Positions 18,301 to 27,117 of a DNA stretch of 64,000 nucleotides are shown piece by piece (the stretch's first letter is position 1; the number at the start of each line of letters is the position of its first letter). The translations under genes were made by a program, and so were the position numbers. The notes under the pieces were generated by a model, which did not search any database, was not told the origin of the DNA, and was given only the letters and a program-made list of their open reading frames with translations. The stretch is from UBA1181 sp963619325 (lineage in GTDB: Bacteria > Bacteroidota > Bacteroidia > Bacteroidales > Paludibacteraceae), in the NCBI GenBank assembly GCA_963619325.1, contig CAVEVQ010000004.1, positions 30,477 through 94,476 of the forward strand, in the 5' to 3' direction.

Positions 18301-19629
18301 GACGATATCAACAATGTTGGATCTATGAAGTTGAGAGTCCGTTCGCTCATTGAGAGTTTGAAATTTGATGCGAAGGAGACGACAGAGGTGAAGGAATTTG
18401 TGAAGCCGACACGCTTTGAGGTGGGAGACAATGAGAAGCGTACTATTTTGGCTCCTTTTTTCACGGAGTATCTATCCCCTCTTTTTCCAGCGGCGTTCAA
18501 ATGGGCGGGTTACAATCTTGTCTCTTTGCCGTTGAGTAATGCCGAGTCAAATGATATAGGATTAAAATATTCTAACAATGAGGTTTGTTATCCTGCCACG
18601 TTGATTGTGGGCGACTTGATTAAGGCTTTACAATCGGGCAAATACGATTTGGATAAAGTGGCTGTAGCTGTAACCCAGTTGGGACAATGTCGTGCCACGA
18701 ACTATCCGCCATTGATTCGAAAGGCAATTGTAGATGCGGGACTTTCTCAGGTGCCAGTGATTGGAATTGGAGGAACGGACAACACGGAAGACCAGCCGGG
18801 ATTCAAGTTGAATCTGATTAAAGCCGCTCCATTGATCATTTACGCTACGATGTATGGAGACTGGCTTTCAATCTTTTATCATGCGATAGCAGTTCGTGAG
18901 AAGAACAAAGGAGAGGCGCGAAAATTACGAGACCTCTATTTAGAGAAAGCGAAGCCTTTGGTTGAGAAAGGAGATACGAAAGGTTTGTTGAAGTTGACGG
19001 GCGAGGCTGCAAGAGCGTTCAATGCCGTTCCTATCTATGAAGACAGGGTCTATCCGAAAGCGGGAATAACAGGCGAGATATTCTTAAAATTCAATCCGTA
19101 TGCCCATCGTTATGTGCCAGATTGGTTGATGGAGCATGGTGTGGAGGTTATACCTTCAACGGTACATAATTTTTTCTTCCGGGCGTTCGTGAACTATAAG
19201 TTCAATCGCGAGAACTTTGTGAAACGCTTCAAAGTGCCACCTTTGGTGATGGATATGGCATATAGTTTGATTCGCAGGGTGATGAACAAATTGGAGAAAG
19301 AGGCATCGCAGTTTAAGTTCTATAAACCAGAGCAAGACATCAAGACAATCAGTGAGTATGCGAAAGACATTGTGAGTCTGTCGGCTCAGTTTGGTGAGGG
19401 TTGGTTGTTGCCGGCAGAGGTGATTGCTTTCATCAAGGACGGATGTAACAATGTGATTAGTATGCAGCCGTTTGGGTGTATAGCGAACCACATTGTGGCG
19501 CGAGGAATCGAGAAGAAACTCAAGAAAGAGTATCCGCAGCTCAATATGTTGTCGCTTGATTTTGATGGAGGTGTGAGTGAGGCGAACATTGCGAATCGCT
19601 TGCTGTTGTTTACTAGCAATATGAGATAG
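15391..19629 (+). CDS. Giant fused 2-hydroxyacyl-CoA dehydratase activase-like protein
   Basis: A 1412-residue cytoplasmic protein. Two BadF/HgdC-type ATPase modules stand in tandem. The first begins at GLDVGSTTAKIV (residue 4) with CAGGTGAF near 128. The second begins at GIDSGSTTTKVV (about 330) with ACSSGCGSF near 455, whose cysteines resemble those holding the bridging [4Fe-4S] of HgdC. A DUF2229-type segment follows (about 690-810, GIPRALNMYEEFP and SDNICFPAK). A part related to the dehydratase component then contains GRPYHTDPLVQH near 868 and APFFTEYLSP near 1025. Related activases inject one electron at very low potential into dehydratases. Substrate is unknown and no separate dehydratase subunits are nearby. 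Single gene with its own -7 box and terminator. Confidence 0.85.
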   Translation: MFKIGLDVGSTTAKIVVLNDKQEVVYSSYRRHLANVKGAIAAFLEELNSILTTEKFTLSITGSVGLGVAERYNIPFVQEVIAASEFTKKVHPEISTIIDIGGEDAKIVYLNNGQVSDLRMNGNCAGGTGAFIDQMALCLGVEVTDLDGLAKNASHIYPIASRCGVFSKTDIQNLIARNVSKEDIAASIFRAVAVQTASALSHGCEVRPKVLFCGGPLTFIGSLRKAIADYFRLNLEQDCVVLDNANIIPAWGTALFKNDMEPIDIKELTDRLSKEPEPQTQTQNPNRNRTNVSLPPIFKDEEEFLAWKGEKERMHIPVVNLAECKGKTYLGIDSGSTTTKVVLINEQGDILFKYYTHNGGNPIEAVHRGLERLKARCEEEKLDLHITAGCSTGYGEDLIKAAYSLDYGMIETMAHYVAAKNMCPDVSFILDIGGQDMKAIYVENGALTHMEINEACSSGCGSFIETFANTLGCEISDFVYQACQSKDPCDLGTRCTVFMNSKVKQVLREGYAVSDIAAGLAYSVVKNCLFKVLKIKNYDDLGKNIVLQGGTMKNDSIVKAFENLTGKTVYCNNVPELMGAYGCALYAKRMCDEQKEATPLDTFLNSAEYDTKLLACKGCENNCQISKYIFKNGGVYYSGNKCEKIFHNGQADAKPGIDMSNRKYHELFDRAEIPSQLTHPLMKMGIPRALNMYEEFPFWHTFFTECNIEVVLSSTSTYRNYEKGVHSVMSDNICFPAKLVHSHIYELQQKGVDRIFFPRVVYEKEEDKSVANSFNCPIIIGYPEVVNSAIESEIPIDSPVISFKDDELLLKQLYRYMETLGVPKKVIKNAHDKALKEYSEFGLNLRKINEEAFEKSQKEGRMTIVLAGRPYHTDPLVQHKISEMISQMGVDVVTEEITRKTNNGEQEAFIIKQWSFVNRILNSAQWVARQGRNVHFVETTSFGCGPDAFFVDEVRSLLNRYGKPLTLLKIDDINNVGSMKLRVRSLIESLKFDAKETTEVKEFVKPTRFEVGDNEKRTILAPFFTEYLSPLFPAAFKWAGYNLVSLPLSNAESNDIGLKYSNNEVCYPATLIVGDLIKALQSGKYDLDKVAVAVTQLGQCRATNYPPLIRKAIVDAGLSQVPVIGIGGTDNTEDQPGFKLNLIKAAPLIIYATMYGDWLSIFYHAIAVREKNKGEARKLRDLYLEKAKPLVEKGDTKGLLKLTGEAARAFNAVPIYEDRVYPKAGITGEIFLKFNPYAHRYVPDWLMEHGVEVIPSTVHNFFFRAFVNYKFNRENFVKRFKVPPLVMDMAYSLIRRVMNKLEKEASQFKFYKPEQDIKTISEYAKDIVSLSAQFGEGWLLPAEVIAFIKDGCNNVISMQPFGCIANHIVARGIEKKLKKEYPQLNMLSLDFDGGVSEANIANRLLLFTSNMR

Positions 19630-19640
19630 GAACATAAGAA

Positions 19641-19679
19641 AGAGAGTTAACGTTTTGCACGTTGGTTCTCTTTTTTTTT
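19641..19679 (+). terminator. Terminator after the activase gene
   Basis: A 13-bp stem with G-U pairs (AGAGAGTTAACGT against ACGTTGGTTCTCT), then nine Ts. It ends 17 bp before the peptidase ATG. Confidence 0.8.
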
Positions 19680-19696
19680 GATAAAATCAGAAAACA

Positions 19697-21739
19697 ATGA
19701 ATTTTAAACGATTGATTATTATGGGATGTGCGTCTTCCCTACTGTTTTCAGGGTGTCAGAAAAATAATATGGATAAAGTGGCTCACTATTTGCCGAGTGA
19801 TTGTGACACGACGGTAAGGATGGGAGACGATTTCTACCAATATTCAAATGGAGGATGGATGACTGCACATCCGATACCAGGAGAGAAAAGTAGGTTGAAC
19901 ACGTTTGATGTGTTGAACGATGAGAATTTGGATCGTTTGAAAGAGATTGTTGAGGCTGCACAGAAAGCAAAAGCAACGCAGGGTACGAATCAGCAGAAGA
20001 TAGGCGATTACTATACTTTGGCGATGGATTCAGCACGTCGCGAGCGTGAGGGCATCGTTCCTATTCAGTTTGTTTTGGATCGTATTGACCAGATGGATTG
20101 GATTTTAGATGGAGAGATTTTCGCAAAGGAGATTGCTTACCACCATCTTAACTTTGGAAATCCGTTTTTTGCAGTAGGATGCACACCAGACGCGAAAAAC
20201 AGTTCGATGAACATCGGTGAACTTTGGCAGGATGGTATTGGTTTGCCTAATAGAGACTACTATTTTGACGAGTCGGCTAAAGGTCAAGAGATTATTGTAG
20301 CCTACAAGAAGATGGTGGCAAAATATCTTCAACTTTTAGGAGGAGACAGTGCAAGTGTGGGCAATCGTGCAGAGAAGATTTACGGTTTTGAGAAGAAAAT
20401 GGCGGGACTGATGAATACGAAAGTAGAGAATCGTGACCCGCAAGCCACTTATAACAAGATGACTTTCGAGGAGTTGAAAAACGCTTATCCGTTGTTCAAC
20501 TGGGAGGCTTATTTTGAGGAGTTTCCTGTTATGCCTGCGGAGATTACGGTAGGTCAACCGAAGTTTTTTAAAGGAGTCTTTGAGTTGTTGCAAAAGACAG
20601 ACAAAACTGTTTTATCAGATTATCTCAAATATACTACCGTGCGAGGATTGTCTGGCTATTTATCTGATGAATATGCTTTGACAAAATTTGATTTCTATGG
20701 CAAAACATTGAGTGGAGTAACAGAGAGAAAGCCTCTATGGAAGCGTTCTTTGGATATGGTCCAAGGTATGTTGGGTCAGCCATTAGGTCAGTTGTTTGTA
20801 GAAAAATATTTCACAAAAGAAGCGAAGATGCGTATGCAGGTTCTTATAGAGGGCCTTCGCACAGCGTTTGGTCAGCGAATTGACAACTTGACCTGGATGT
20901 CGGATAGCACTAAAGTAGAGGCCCATGAAAAGTTGGCGGCCATCAAAGTAAAGGTGGGCTACCCAGATGTTTGGGAGGACTACACAGAGGCGAAAATTGA
21001 CACGACGAAGAGTCTTGTAGAGAATTATATTGCACTCACCCACTTTGCCAGTGTCAAGTCGATGCGCGAAGTAGGTCGGCCTGTAGACAAGAACAAATGG
21101 TATATGACACCTCAAACGGTCAACGCCTACTACAGTCCATTGAACAATGAGATAGTCTTTCCAGCAGGTATTCTACAACCACCGTTTTTCTATGCTGAAG
21201 GCGACGATGCCGTGAACTATGGTGCTATTGGCGTGGTGATAGGTCATGAGATGACACATGGGTTTGATGACCAGGGTAGGCAGTTTGGCAAAGATGGAAA
21301 CTTGCACGATTGGTGGACGGCTACAGATGCTGAACAATTTAAAGTAGCCACTGAGCGACTGAAGAATCGTTTTTCGAACGTGGTTGTGATTGATTCGATG
21401 CATTGTAATGGAGAGTTGACGCTTGGCGAGAACATAGCAGACCTTGGTGGATTGAACATTGCACACCAAGCCTTTTTGAATACGATGAAAGAGGGGTCTG
21501 ATCCGATGATTGATGGGCAGACGGCAGATCAGCGTTTCATCTACGCCTATTCGAGAATTTGGGCAGGAAACTACCGTGATGAGTATCTCCGTCAGCAGGT
21601 GATGACCGACCCTCATGCCAATGGGCGATACAGAGTGAACACGCAATTGCCAATGTTGGATTTCTTTTACAGTGCATTTGGAATAACAGAGGCGGATTCA
21701 ATGTATGTTGCGCCGGCAGATAGAATCGTGATTTGGTAA
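19697..21739 (+). CDS. M13 (neprilysin/PepO-like) metallopeptidase lipoprotein
   Basis: A 680-residue exported zinc endopeptidase. The signal peptide ends in a lipobox, LFSGC, so it is probably lipid-anchored in the envelope. The N-terminal M13 domain spans about 40-430. The catalytic domain has HEMTH at about 517-521 (VIGHEMTHGFDD) and ENIADLGG near 578, supplying the third zinc ligand. Length is normal for the family, and all catalytic residues are present. Members cut short peptides outside the cytoplasm. It stands between a terminator and uvrA, with 51 bp to the latter, so co-transcription with uvrA is possible. Confidence 0.93.
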   Translation: MNFKRLIIMGCASSLLFSGCQKNNMDKVAHYLPSDCDTTVRMGDDFYQYSNGGWMTAHPIPGEKSRLNTFDVLNDENLDRLKEIVEAAQKAKATQGTNQQKIGDYYTLAMDSARREREGIVPIQFVLDRIDQMDWILDGEIFAKEIAYHHLNFGNPFFAVGCTPDAKNSSMNIGELWQDGIGLPNRDYYFDESAKGQEIIVAYKKMVAKYLQLLGGDSASVGNRAEKIYGFEKKMAGLMNTKVENRDPQATYNKMTFEELKNAYPLFNWEAYFEEFPVMPAEITVGQPKFFKGVFELLQKTDKTVLSDYLKYTTVRGLSGYLSDEYALTKFDFYGKTLSGVTERKPLWKRSLDMVQGMLGQPLGQLFVEKYFTKEAKMRMQVLIEGLRTAFGQRIDNLTWMSDSTKVEAHEKLAAIKVKVGYPDVWEDYTEAKIDTTKSLVENYIALTHFASVKSMREVGRPVDKNKWYMTPQTVNAYYSPLNNEIVFPAGILQPPFFYAEGDDAVNYGAIGVVIGHEMTHGFDDQGRQFGKDGNLHDWWTATDAEQFKVATERLKNRFSNVVVIDSMHCNGELTLGENIADLGGLNIAHQAFLNTMKEGSDPMIDGQTADQRFIYAYSRIWAGNYRDEYLRQQVMTDPHANGRYRVNTQLPMLDFFYSAFGITEADSMYVAPADRIVIW

Positions 21740-21790
21740 AAATATCATTAACTTTGTTATCCTTAAAGTTAAGAAATTGGTAACAAGTCT

Positions 21791-24604
21791 ATGGCGGACA
21801 GTGATGAGATTATAATAAAAAATGCGCACGTTCATAACTTGAAAGGAGTTGACGTGCGTATACCGCGAAATAAATTTACCGTTATCACTGGACTTTCGGG
21901 GTCTGGTAAGTCGTCGTTGGCATTTGACACGCTCTATGCAGAAGGACAACGTCGTTATGTGGAGAGTTTGTCCTCGTATGCACGGCAGTTCTTAGGCAGG
22001 ATGAGCAAGCCTGAGGTAGATTTCATAAAAGGGATACCGCCTGCTATAGCCATTCAGCAAAAAGTTAATACGCATAATCCGCGTTCGACGGTGGGTACAT
22101 CAACGGAGATATACGAGTACCTAAAACTTTTGTTTGCGAGAGTTGGCAAGACTTTTTCCCCTATCTCAGGTTGTGAGGTTAAAAAGCATAAAGTCAGCGA
22201 TGTGATAGATTTTATCATGACTTTCCCCGAGGGGACAAAAGGCATGGTGCTATCACCTTTTGTTGTTCCCAAAGGAAGGGATATGTCTCAGCAGTTGGAC
22301 GTTTTGTCAAAGCAAGGATACAATCGTGTTGAGGCTGATGGAGAGGTGATGCGTATCGAGGAGTTGTTGGCAGGAAATGAAGTCTCTAAGAAGAAACGCG
22401 TTGTCTTAGTGGTTGATCGTTTTGTTGTGAAAAACGATGTTGACACATGCAATCGTCTGATAGAGTCTATTCAAGAGGCCTTTTCGGAGGCTGATGATTC
22501 TTGCGTTATCCGAATCTATGAAAAAGGAACTGAACCCGTAGAAAAGACTTTTTCTAAGAAATTCGAAGCAGATGGAATGACGTTCGAAGAGTCGAGCGAT
22601 ATGATGTTCAGTTTCAACACACCATTAGGAGCGTGTCCTGTCTGCGAGGGATTTGGAAAGGTGATGGGTATAGATGAGGATCTGGTAATCCCAGACAAGT
22701 CTAAGTCCGTCTATGAAGGAGCGGTGGCTTGTTGGCGAGGAGATAAGATGTCTGAATGGCAGCAATATTTCGTGATGAATGCTGGGCGACGAAAGTTCCC
22801 TGTTCATAAGTCATATATGTGCTTGACGCAGGAAGAAAAAGATTTATTGTGGCATGGAGATGATAGTATCCAAGGAATAGATGCTTTTTTTGATTTTGTA
22901 AAGGAGAACCAGTATAAGATACAATACAGGGTGATGTTGGCGCGTTATCGAGGCAAGACAACGTGTCCAGAATGCCACGGAAGCCGTCTGCGCAAGGAGG
23001 CAAACTATGTGAAAGTGTCGGGTAAGACAATTACGGAGTTGGTTTCAATGCAAGTGGAAGAGTTGGCGGAGTTTTTCAAGGATATAGAGTTGTCTGAACA
23101 GGAGCAACAATTGTCAAAGCGGTTGTTGACGGAGATAAGACATCGTTTGCAGTTGCTCAATGAAGTAGGTTTGGGATATCTTACTTTGAATCGTCTTTCC
23201 AATTCACTTTCTGGAGGAGAGAGTCAGCGGATTAACTTAGTAACCTCATTGGGCAGTAGCCTGGTAGGTTCTCTATATGTCTTGGATGAGCCAAGTATTG
23301 GTTTGCATCCACGAGATACGCATTTGTTGATTGGCGTATTGCGCAAGTTGCAACAGTTGGGCAATACGGTGGTCGTGGTGGAGCATGACGAGGAGTTTAT
23401 GCGAGCTGCCGACTATATTGTGGATATTGGACCGGATGCAGGTCGATTAGGAGGTGAAGTCGTTTGGCAAGGCCCAATTACGGATGAAGTACTGAACGAC
23501 AAGGCTTTATGCGAGAGAAGTTATACATTGAAATATTTGAAGGGGACAGAGCAGATTGAAGTTCCTTGTTATCGTCGCCCTTGGAACAACTATATTGAAG
23601 TGACGGGAATTTGCCATAATAACCTCAAGGGAATTGATGTGAAATTTCCGTTGAATGTTATGACAGTCGTTACGGGAGTGAGTGGTTCCGGAAAATCCTC
23701 TTTGGTGTATGATGTGTTATATAATGCGTTAAAGCGTAGTTTTGATGAGACAGCGGAGAAACCTGGCTCGTATAGCGAGTTGAAAGGAAGTATAGACGCG
23801 TTGCATGGCGTGGAGTTCGTCGATCAGAATCCGATTGGGAAATCCTCTCGTTCAAATCCTGTAACATACGTTAAGGCGTATGATGACATACGTAAACTTT
23901 TCTCCGATCAACAGTTGTCGAGGCAGATGGGTTACGGACCAGGCTATTTCTCGTTTAATACAGAGGGAGGTCGATGTGAAGAATGTAAAGGGGAGGGTAC
24001 GATAACGGTTGAGATGCAGTTTATGGCAGATTTGGTGATGCCGTGTGATGCGTGTCAAGGAAAGCGTTTCAAATCGGATATTCTTGAAGTGTTGGTTAGA
24101 GGAAAATCTATCTATGATGTATTAGAAATGACTGTTAACCAGGCTGTTGAATTCTTTTCCGAGTCAAGTACGACGATAGAGAAGAAGATTGTGCGTAAGT
24201 TGAAGACTTTGCAGGATGTTGGCTTAGGATATGTTAAGTTGGGACAACCGTCCGACACTCTTTCTGGCGGTGAGAGTCAGCGTGTCAAATTGGCGGATAT
24301 ACTTGGCACAGAGAAACCAGAGCCGACACTCTTCATTTTTGATGAGCCGACGACTGGGTTGCATTTCCATGATGTGAAAACACTTCTGAAAGCATTTAAT
24401 GCCTTGATAGTCAATGGTCATTCCGTGTTGATTGTTGAGCATGACATGGATGTTGTGAAATCAGCAGATTATGTGATAGATATTGGACCAGAAGGGGGAA
24501 AAGATGGTGGAGAAGTTGTTTTTGCCGGCACGCCAGAAGAATTGGCGCAATGTGAAAAATCGTATACAGGCAGATTCTTGAAAGAGAAACTGAAACAGAG
24601 ATAA
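21791..24604 (+). CDS. uvrA: Excinuclease ABC subunit A
   Basis: Damage-sensing ATPase of nucleotide excision repair, working with UvrB and UvrC (not in this window). The 937-residue protein has two ABC modules: Walker A GLSGSGKSS near residue 35 and GVSGSGKSS near 630, each with an LSGGESQR signature. Zinc-binding cysteines are seen in CPVCEGFG, CPECHGSR and CEECKGEG/CDACQGKRF. Nothing is missing. It lies 51 bp after the M13 peptidase gene and 43 bp before tsaC. Confidence 0.97.
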   Translation: MADSDEIIIKNAHVHNLKGVDVRIPRNKFTVITGLSGSGKSSLAFDTLYAEGQRRYVESLSSYARQFLGRMSKPEVDFIKGIPPAIAIQQKVNTHNPRSTVGTSTEIYEYLKLLFARVGKTFSPISGCEVKKHKVSDVIDFIMTFPEGTKGMVLSPFVVPKGRDMSQQLDVLSKQGYNRVEADGEVMRIEELLAGNEVSKKKRVVLVVDRFVVKNDVDTCNRLIESIQEAFSEADDSCVIRIYEKGTEPVEKTFSKKFEADGMTFEESSDMMFSFNTPLGACPVCEGFGKVMGIDEDLVIPDKSKSVYEGAVACWRGDKMSEWQQYFVMNAGRRKFPVHKSYMCLTQEEKDLLWHGDDSIQGIDAFFDFVKENQYKIQYRVMLARYRGKTTCPECHGSRLRKEANYVKVSGKTITELVSMQVEELAEFFKDIELSEQEQQLSKRLLTEIRHRLQLLNEVGLGYLTLNRLSNSLSGGESQRINLVTSLGSSLVGSLYVLDEPSIGLHPRDTHLLIGVLRKLQQLGNTVVVVEHDEEFMRAADYIVDIGPDAGRLGGEVVWQGPITDEVLNDKALCERSYTLKYLKGTEQIEVPCYRRPWNNYIEVTGICHNNLKGIDVKFPLNVMTVVTGVSGSGKSSLVYDVLYNALKRSFDETAEKPGSYSELKGSIDALHGVEFVDQNPIGKSSRSNPVTYVKAYDDIRKLFSDQQLSRQMGYGPGYFSFNTEGGRCEECKGEGTITVEMQFMADLVMPCDACQGKRFKSDILEVLVRGKSIYDVLEMTVNQAVEFFSESSTTIEKKIVRKLKTLQDVGLGYVKLGQPSDTLSGGESQRVKLADILGTEKPEPTLFIFDEPTTGLHFHDVKTLLKAFNALIVNGHSVLIVEHDMDVVKSADYVIDIGPEGGKDGGEVVFAGTPEELAQCEKSYTGRFLKEKLKQR

Positions 24605-24634
24605 ATGTAGAAATATTCTGAAAAACAGAAAAAT

Positions 24635-24640
24635 AGGAGG
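24635..24640 (+). promoter_or_regulatory. Perfect Shine-Dalgarno for tsaC
   Basis: AGGAGG stands 7 nt before a GTG start. Shine-Dalgarno sites are usually weak in Bacteroidetes, so this decides the GTG at 24648 as the start. Confidence 0.7.
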
Positions 24641-24647
24641 TTTAGAA

Positions 24648-25220
24648 GTGGAAGACTATAAAGAAGACATACGCGAGGCGGTTCGGGTGATGCGGGCTGG
24701 AGGACTGATCCTCTACCCCACCGACACGGTATGGGGAATCGGTTGTGATGCTAATAACGAGGAGGCAGTGCGCAAAGTGTATGAGTTGAAAAGACGTTCC
24801 GACAGTAAGGCGTTGATTGTTTTGACCGACCATTTAGCCAAGTTGGAACGTGTTGTCGAGGATGTGCCAGAAGTGGCATACGACTTGATTGAGGTGGCAG
24901 AGAAGCCTCTGACGATTATATATTCAGGAGCAAAAAACTTGGCCAAGAACTTGATTGCGGAAGATGGTAGTGTGGGCATCCGATTGACAAAAGAATCTTT
25001 CTCGAAGGCATTGTGTGAGGCGTTTAGAATGCCGATTGTTTCCACGTCTGCTAATATCAGTGGTGAGCCTACCGCCCATAGTTTTGATGAAATATCTGAA
25101 GAAATCAAGCAAGGAGTTGATTACATCGTCAAATATAGACAAAAAGACAAATCGAAAGCCGAGCCGTCCTCTATCATCAAATTGGAAGCAGGAGGCGTGG
25201 TTACGATTATCAGAAAGTAG
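24648..25220 (+). CDS. tsaC: L-threonylcarbamoyladenylate synthase (YrdC/Sua5)
   Basis: A 190-residue YrdC-fold enzyme that makes threonylcarbamoyl-AMP from threonine, bicarbonate and ATP for the t6A37 modification of ANN-decoding tRNAs. The conserved LYPTDTVWGIGCDA is at about 22-35. The basic KRRSDSKALIVL and the later SANISGEPTAHSF form the active-site cleft. It is the short form without the Sua5 C-terminal domain. It starts at a GTG chosen because of an exact AGGAGG 7 nt upstream, and sits 43 bp after uvrA. Confidence 0.93.
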   Translation: MEDYKEDIREAVRVMRAGGLILYPTDTVWGIGCDANNEEAVRKVYELKRRSDSKALIVLTDHLAKLERVVEDVPEVAYDLIEVAEKPLTIIYSGAKNLAKNLIAEDGSVGIRLTKESFSKALCEAFRMPIVSTSANISGEPTAHSFDEISEEIKQGVDYIVKYRQKDKSKAEPSSIIKLEAGGVVTIIRK

Positions 25221-25360
25221 TTTGTGGTGAATTTTCAAAGTAGTCTTTAAACGGTTTTTGTTGATATAACTATTGTATTTACAAAAACAAATTGAAGGAA
25301 AGAAAGTAAAATAGTTTCTTTATAATCGCCTCTACGTTGGGGGCAATTAAATTTGATCGG

Positions 25361-27043
25361 ATGGATGTTGTTCTAAATGTTCTAAGTCTTTTGGGAGCTC
25401 TTGCCATGTTCCTCTATGGCATGAAGATTATGAGTGAAGGACTTGAGAAGTTGGCAGGAGATCAGTTGCGCAATATTTTGTCTGCTATGACGCAGAACAG
25501 GTTTGCGGGAGTCTTAACGGGAATTGTTGTAACGGCGCTGATTCAGAGTTCGAGTGCGACCACTGTGATGGTTGTGAGTTTTGTAAATGCTGGATTGATG
25601 ACATTGGGTCAATCAATCGGTGTCATTATGGGTGCGAATATAGGAACGACCGTAACGGCATGGATTATCTCAGCGATTGGCTTTAAGGTGGATATAGCTG
25701 CTTTTGCGATACCGCTTTTGGCTGTCGGTATGCCATTAATATTTTCAGGGAAATCAAAGCGTAAGAGTTTGGGTGAATTCATCTTTGGATTTTCCTTTCT
25801 CTTTATGGGGTTGAGTTTTTTGCAGAGTTCAGCCAATAGTCTTGATATTGGAGGTGCGGTGGCAAATATGCTTTCGCATATTCCATGCGAGAGCTTCTTC
25901 ACGATCATACTCTTTGTGGTAGTGGGATGTTTGGTGACGATGTTGGTGCAGGCGAGTGCAGCCACGATGGCAATTACGTTGATGCTCTTTGATATGCATA
26001 TCCCAGGATTTGGATTTGAGCAAGCTGCCGCTTTGGCGATGGGGCAGAATATTGGTACAACGATAACGGCTTTCATGGCATCCTTGACCGCTAACACACA
26101 GGCGAAACGAGCTGCATTGGCACACATGTTTTTCAACGTTTTTGGTGTTATCGTTGTGTTGATCGTGTTCTATCCTGCTTGCAACGCTGTGTCATGGTTT
26201 GTAACCGATGTGATGGGCGTGCAAAACAATGATTTGTATAAATTGTCTGCTTTCCATACCGCTTTCAACGTGGTCAACACTTGTCTGTTGATTGGATTCG
26301 TCAAACAGATTGAGCAGTTTGTATGCAAGGTGTTGCCAATGAAGGAGCAAGACGAAGAGTACCGATTGCGCTATATCTCCTCTGGAATGTTATCAACAGC
26401 AGAACTTTCACTTTTGGAGGCTAAGAAAGAAATTCAGAATTTTGGATGTCGTGTACAGAAGATGTTCGGCTTTATAAGCGATTTGTTGAAGATGGATAAA
26501 GACGAGGATTTCAACAAGTTATATTCAAGAATTGAGAAATATGAACGTATCACCGATGATATGGAGGTGGAAATAGCCAAATATCTGCAACGTGTTGGCG
26601 AAGGCAGACTCTCGAACGAGTCGAAGGCGCAAATGCAGCAGATGTTCAAGCAGATTTCCGAATTAGAGAGTATTGGAGATTCTTGTTATAATCTTGCGAG
26701 GACGTTAGACCGTCGCAAGCAAAACATAAAAGATGAATTCACGGACGACCAGATGAATCATATCCATGAGATGATGACGATTGTGAGTCGTTCACTCAGT
26801 CAGATGGTGAAGACACTTGACATTAATGAGAAAGACATAGATATAAACGACTCTCTTAATATCGAGAATGAGATAAACAACTATCGTACACGTTTGAAGA
26901 GCCAAAACTTATCTGACATAAATAGTGGTGTTTACGACTATCAATTAGGAGTCTACTATATGGATTTCATATCAGAATGTGAGAAATTAGGTGATTATGT
27001 CTTAAATGTTGTGCAAGCCACAACAGCGCAGAACAATGCGTAG
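25361..27043 (+). CDS. Na+/phosphate cotransporter with PhoU-like C-terminus
   Basis: A 560-residue inner-membrane protein of the NptA/PNaS family. Two inverted Na/Pi repeats are visible: the QSSSATTVM motif with GANIGTTVTA near residue 95, and the second, VQASAATMAITL with GQNIGTTITA near 230. About eight membrane segments fill residues 5-320. The C-terminal 200 residues are a cytoplasmic PhoU-like helical domain. I use the ATG at 25361 since the longer TTG reading adds only eight polar residues. It is followed by a long hairpin at 27063-27104. Confidence 0.92.
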   Translation: MDVVLNVLSLLGALAMFLYGMKIMSEGLEKLAGDQLRNILSAMTQNRFAGVLTGIVVTALIQSSSATTVMVVSFVNAGLMTLGQSIGVIMGANIGTTVTAWIISAIGFKVDIAAFAIPLLAVGMPLIFSGKSKRKSLGEFIFGFSFLFMGLSFLQSSANSLDIGGAVANMLSHIPCESFFTIILFVVVGCLVTMLVQASAATMAITLMLFDMHIPGFGFEQAAALAMGQNIGTTITAFMASLTANTQAKRAALAHMFFNVFGVIVVLIVFYPACNAVSWFVTDVMGVQNNDLYKLSAFHTAFNVVNTCLLIGFVKQIEQFVCKVLPMKEQDEEYRLRYISSGMLSTAELSLLEAKKEIQNFGCRVQKMFGFISDLLKMDKDEDFNKLYSRIEKYERITDDMEVEIAKYLQRVGEGRLSNESKAQMQQMFKQISELESIGDSCYNLARTLDRRKQNIKDEFTDDQMNHIHEMMTIVSRSLSQMVKTLDINEKDIDINDSLNIENEINNYRTRLKSQNLSDINSGVYDYQLGVYYMDFISECEKLGDYVLNVVQATTAQNNA

Positions 27044-27062
27044 TTAAGAAATTTGTATAAAA

Positions 27063-27104
27063 GAACAATCGGCAATGTTTTTCATGAAATGTTGCCGATT
27101 GTTC
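27063..27104. terminator. Long hairpin between Na/Pi cotransporter and GH5 gene
   Basis: Perfect 13-bp arms (GAACAATCGGCAA and complement) that extend inward with weaker pairs. Only a short T run is seen on the minus side and none on the plus side. It ends 13 bp before the GH5 ATG, so it may affect translation of that gene as well as end the upstream message. Confidence 0.55.
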
Positions 27105-27117
27105 ATATAGAGTGGAT

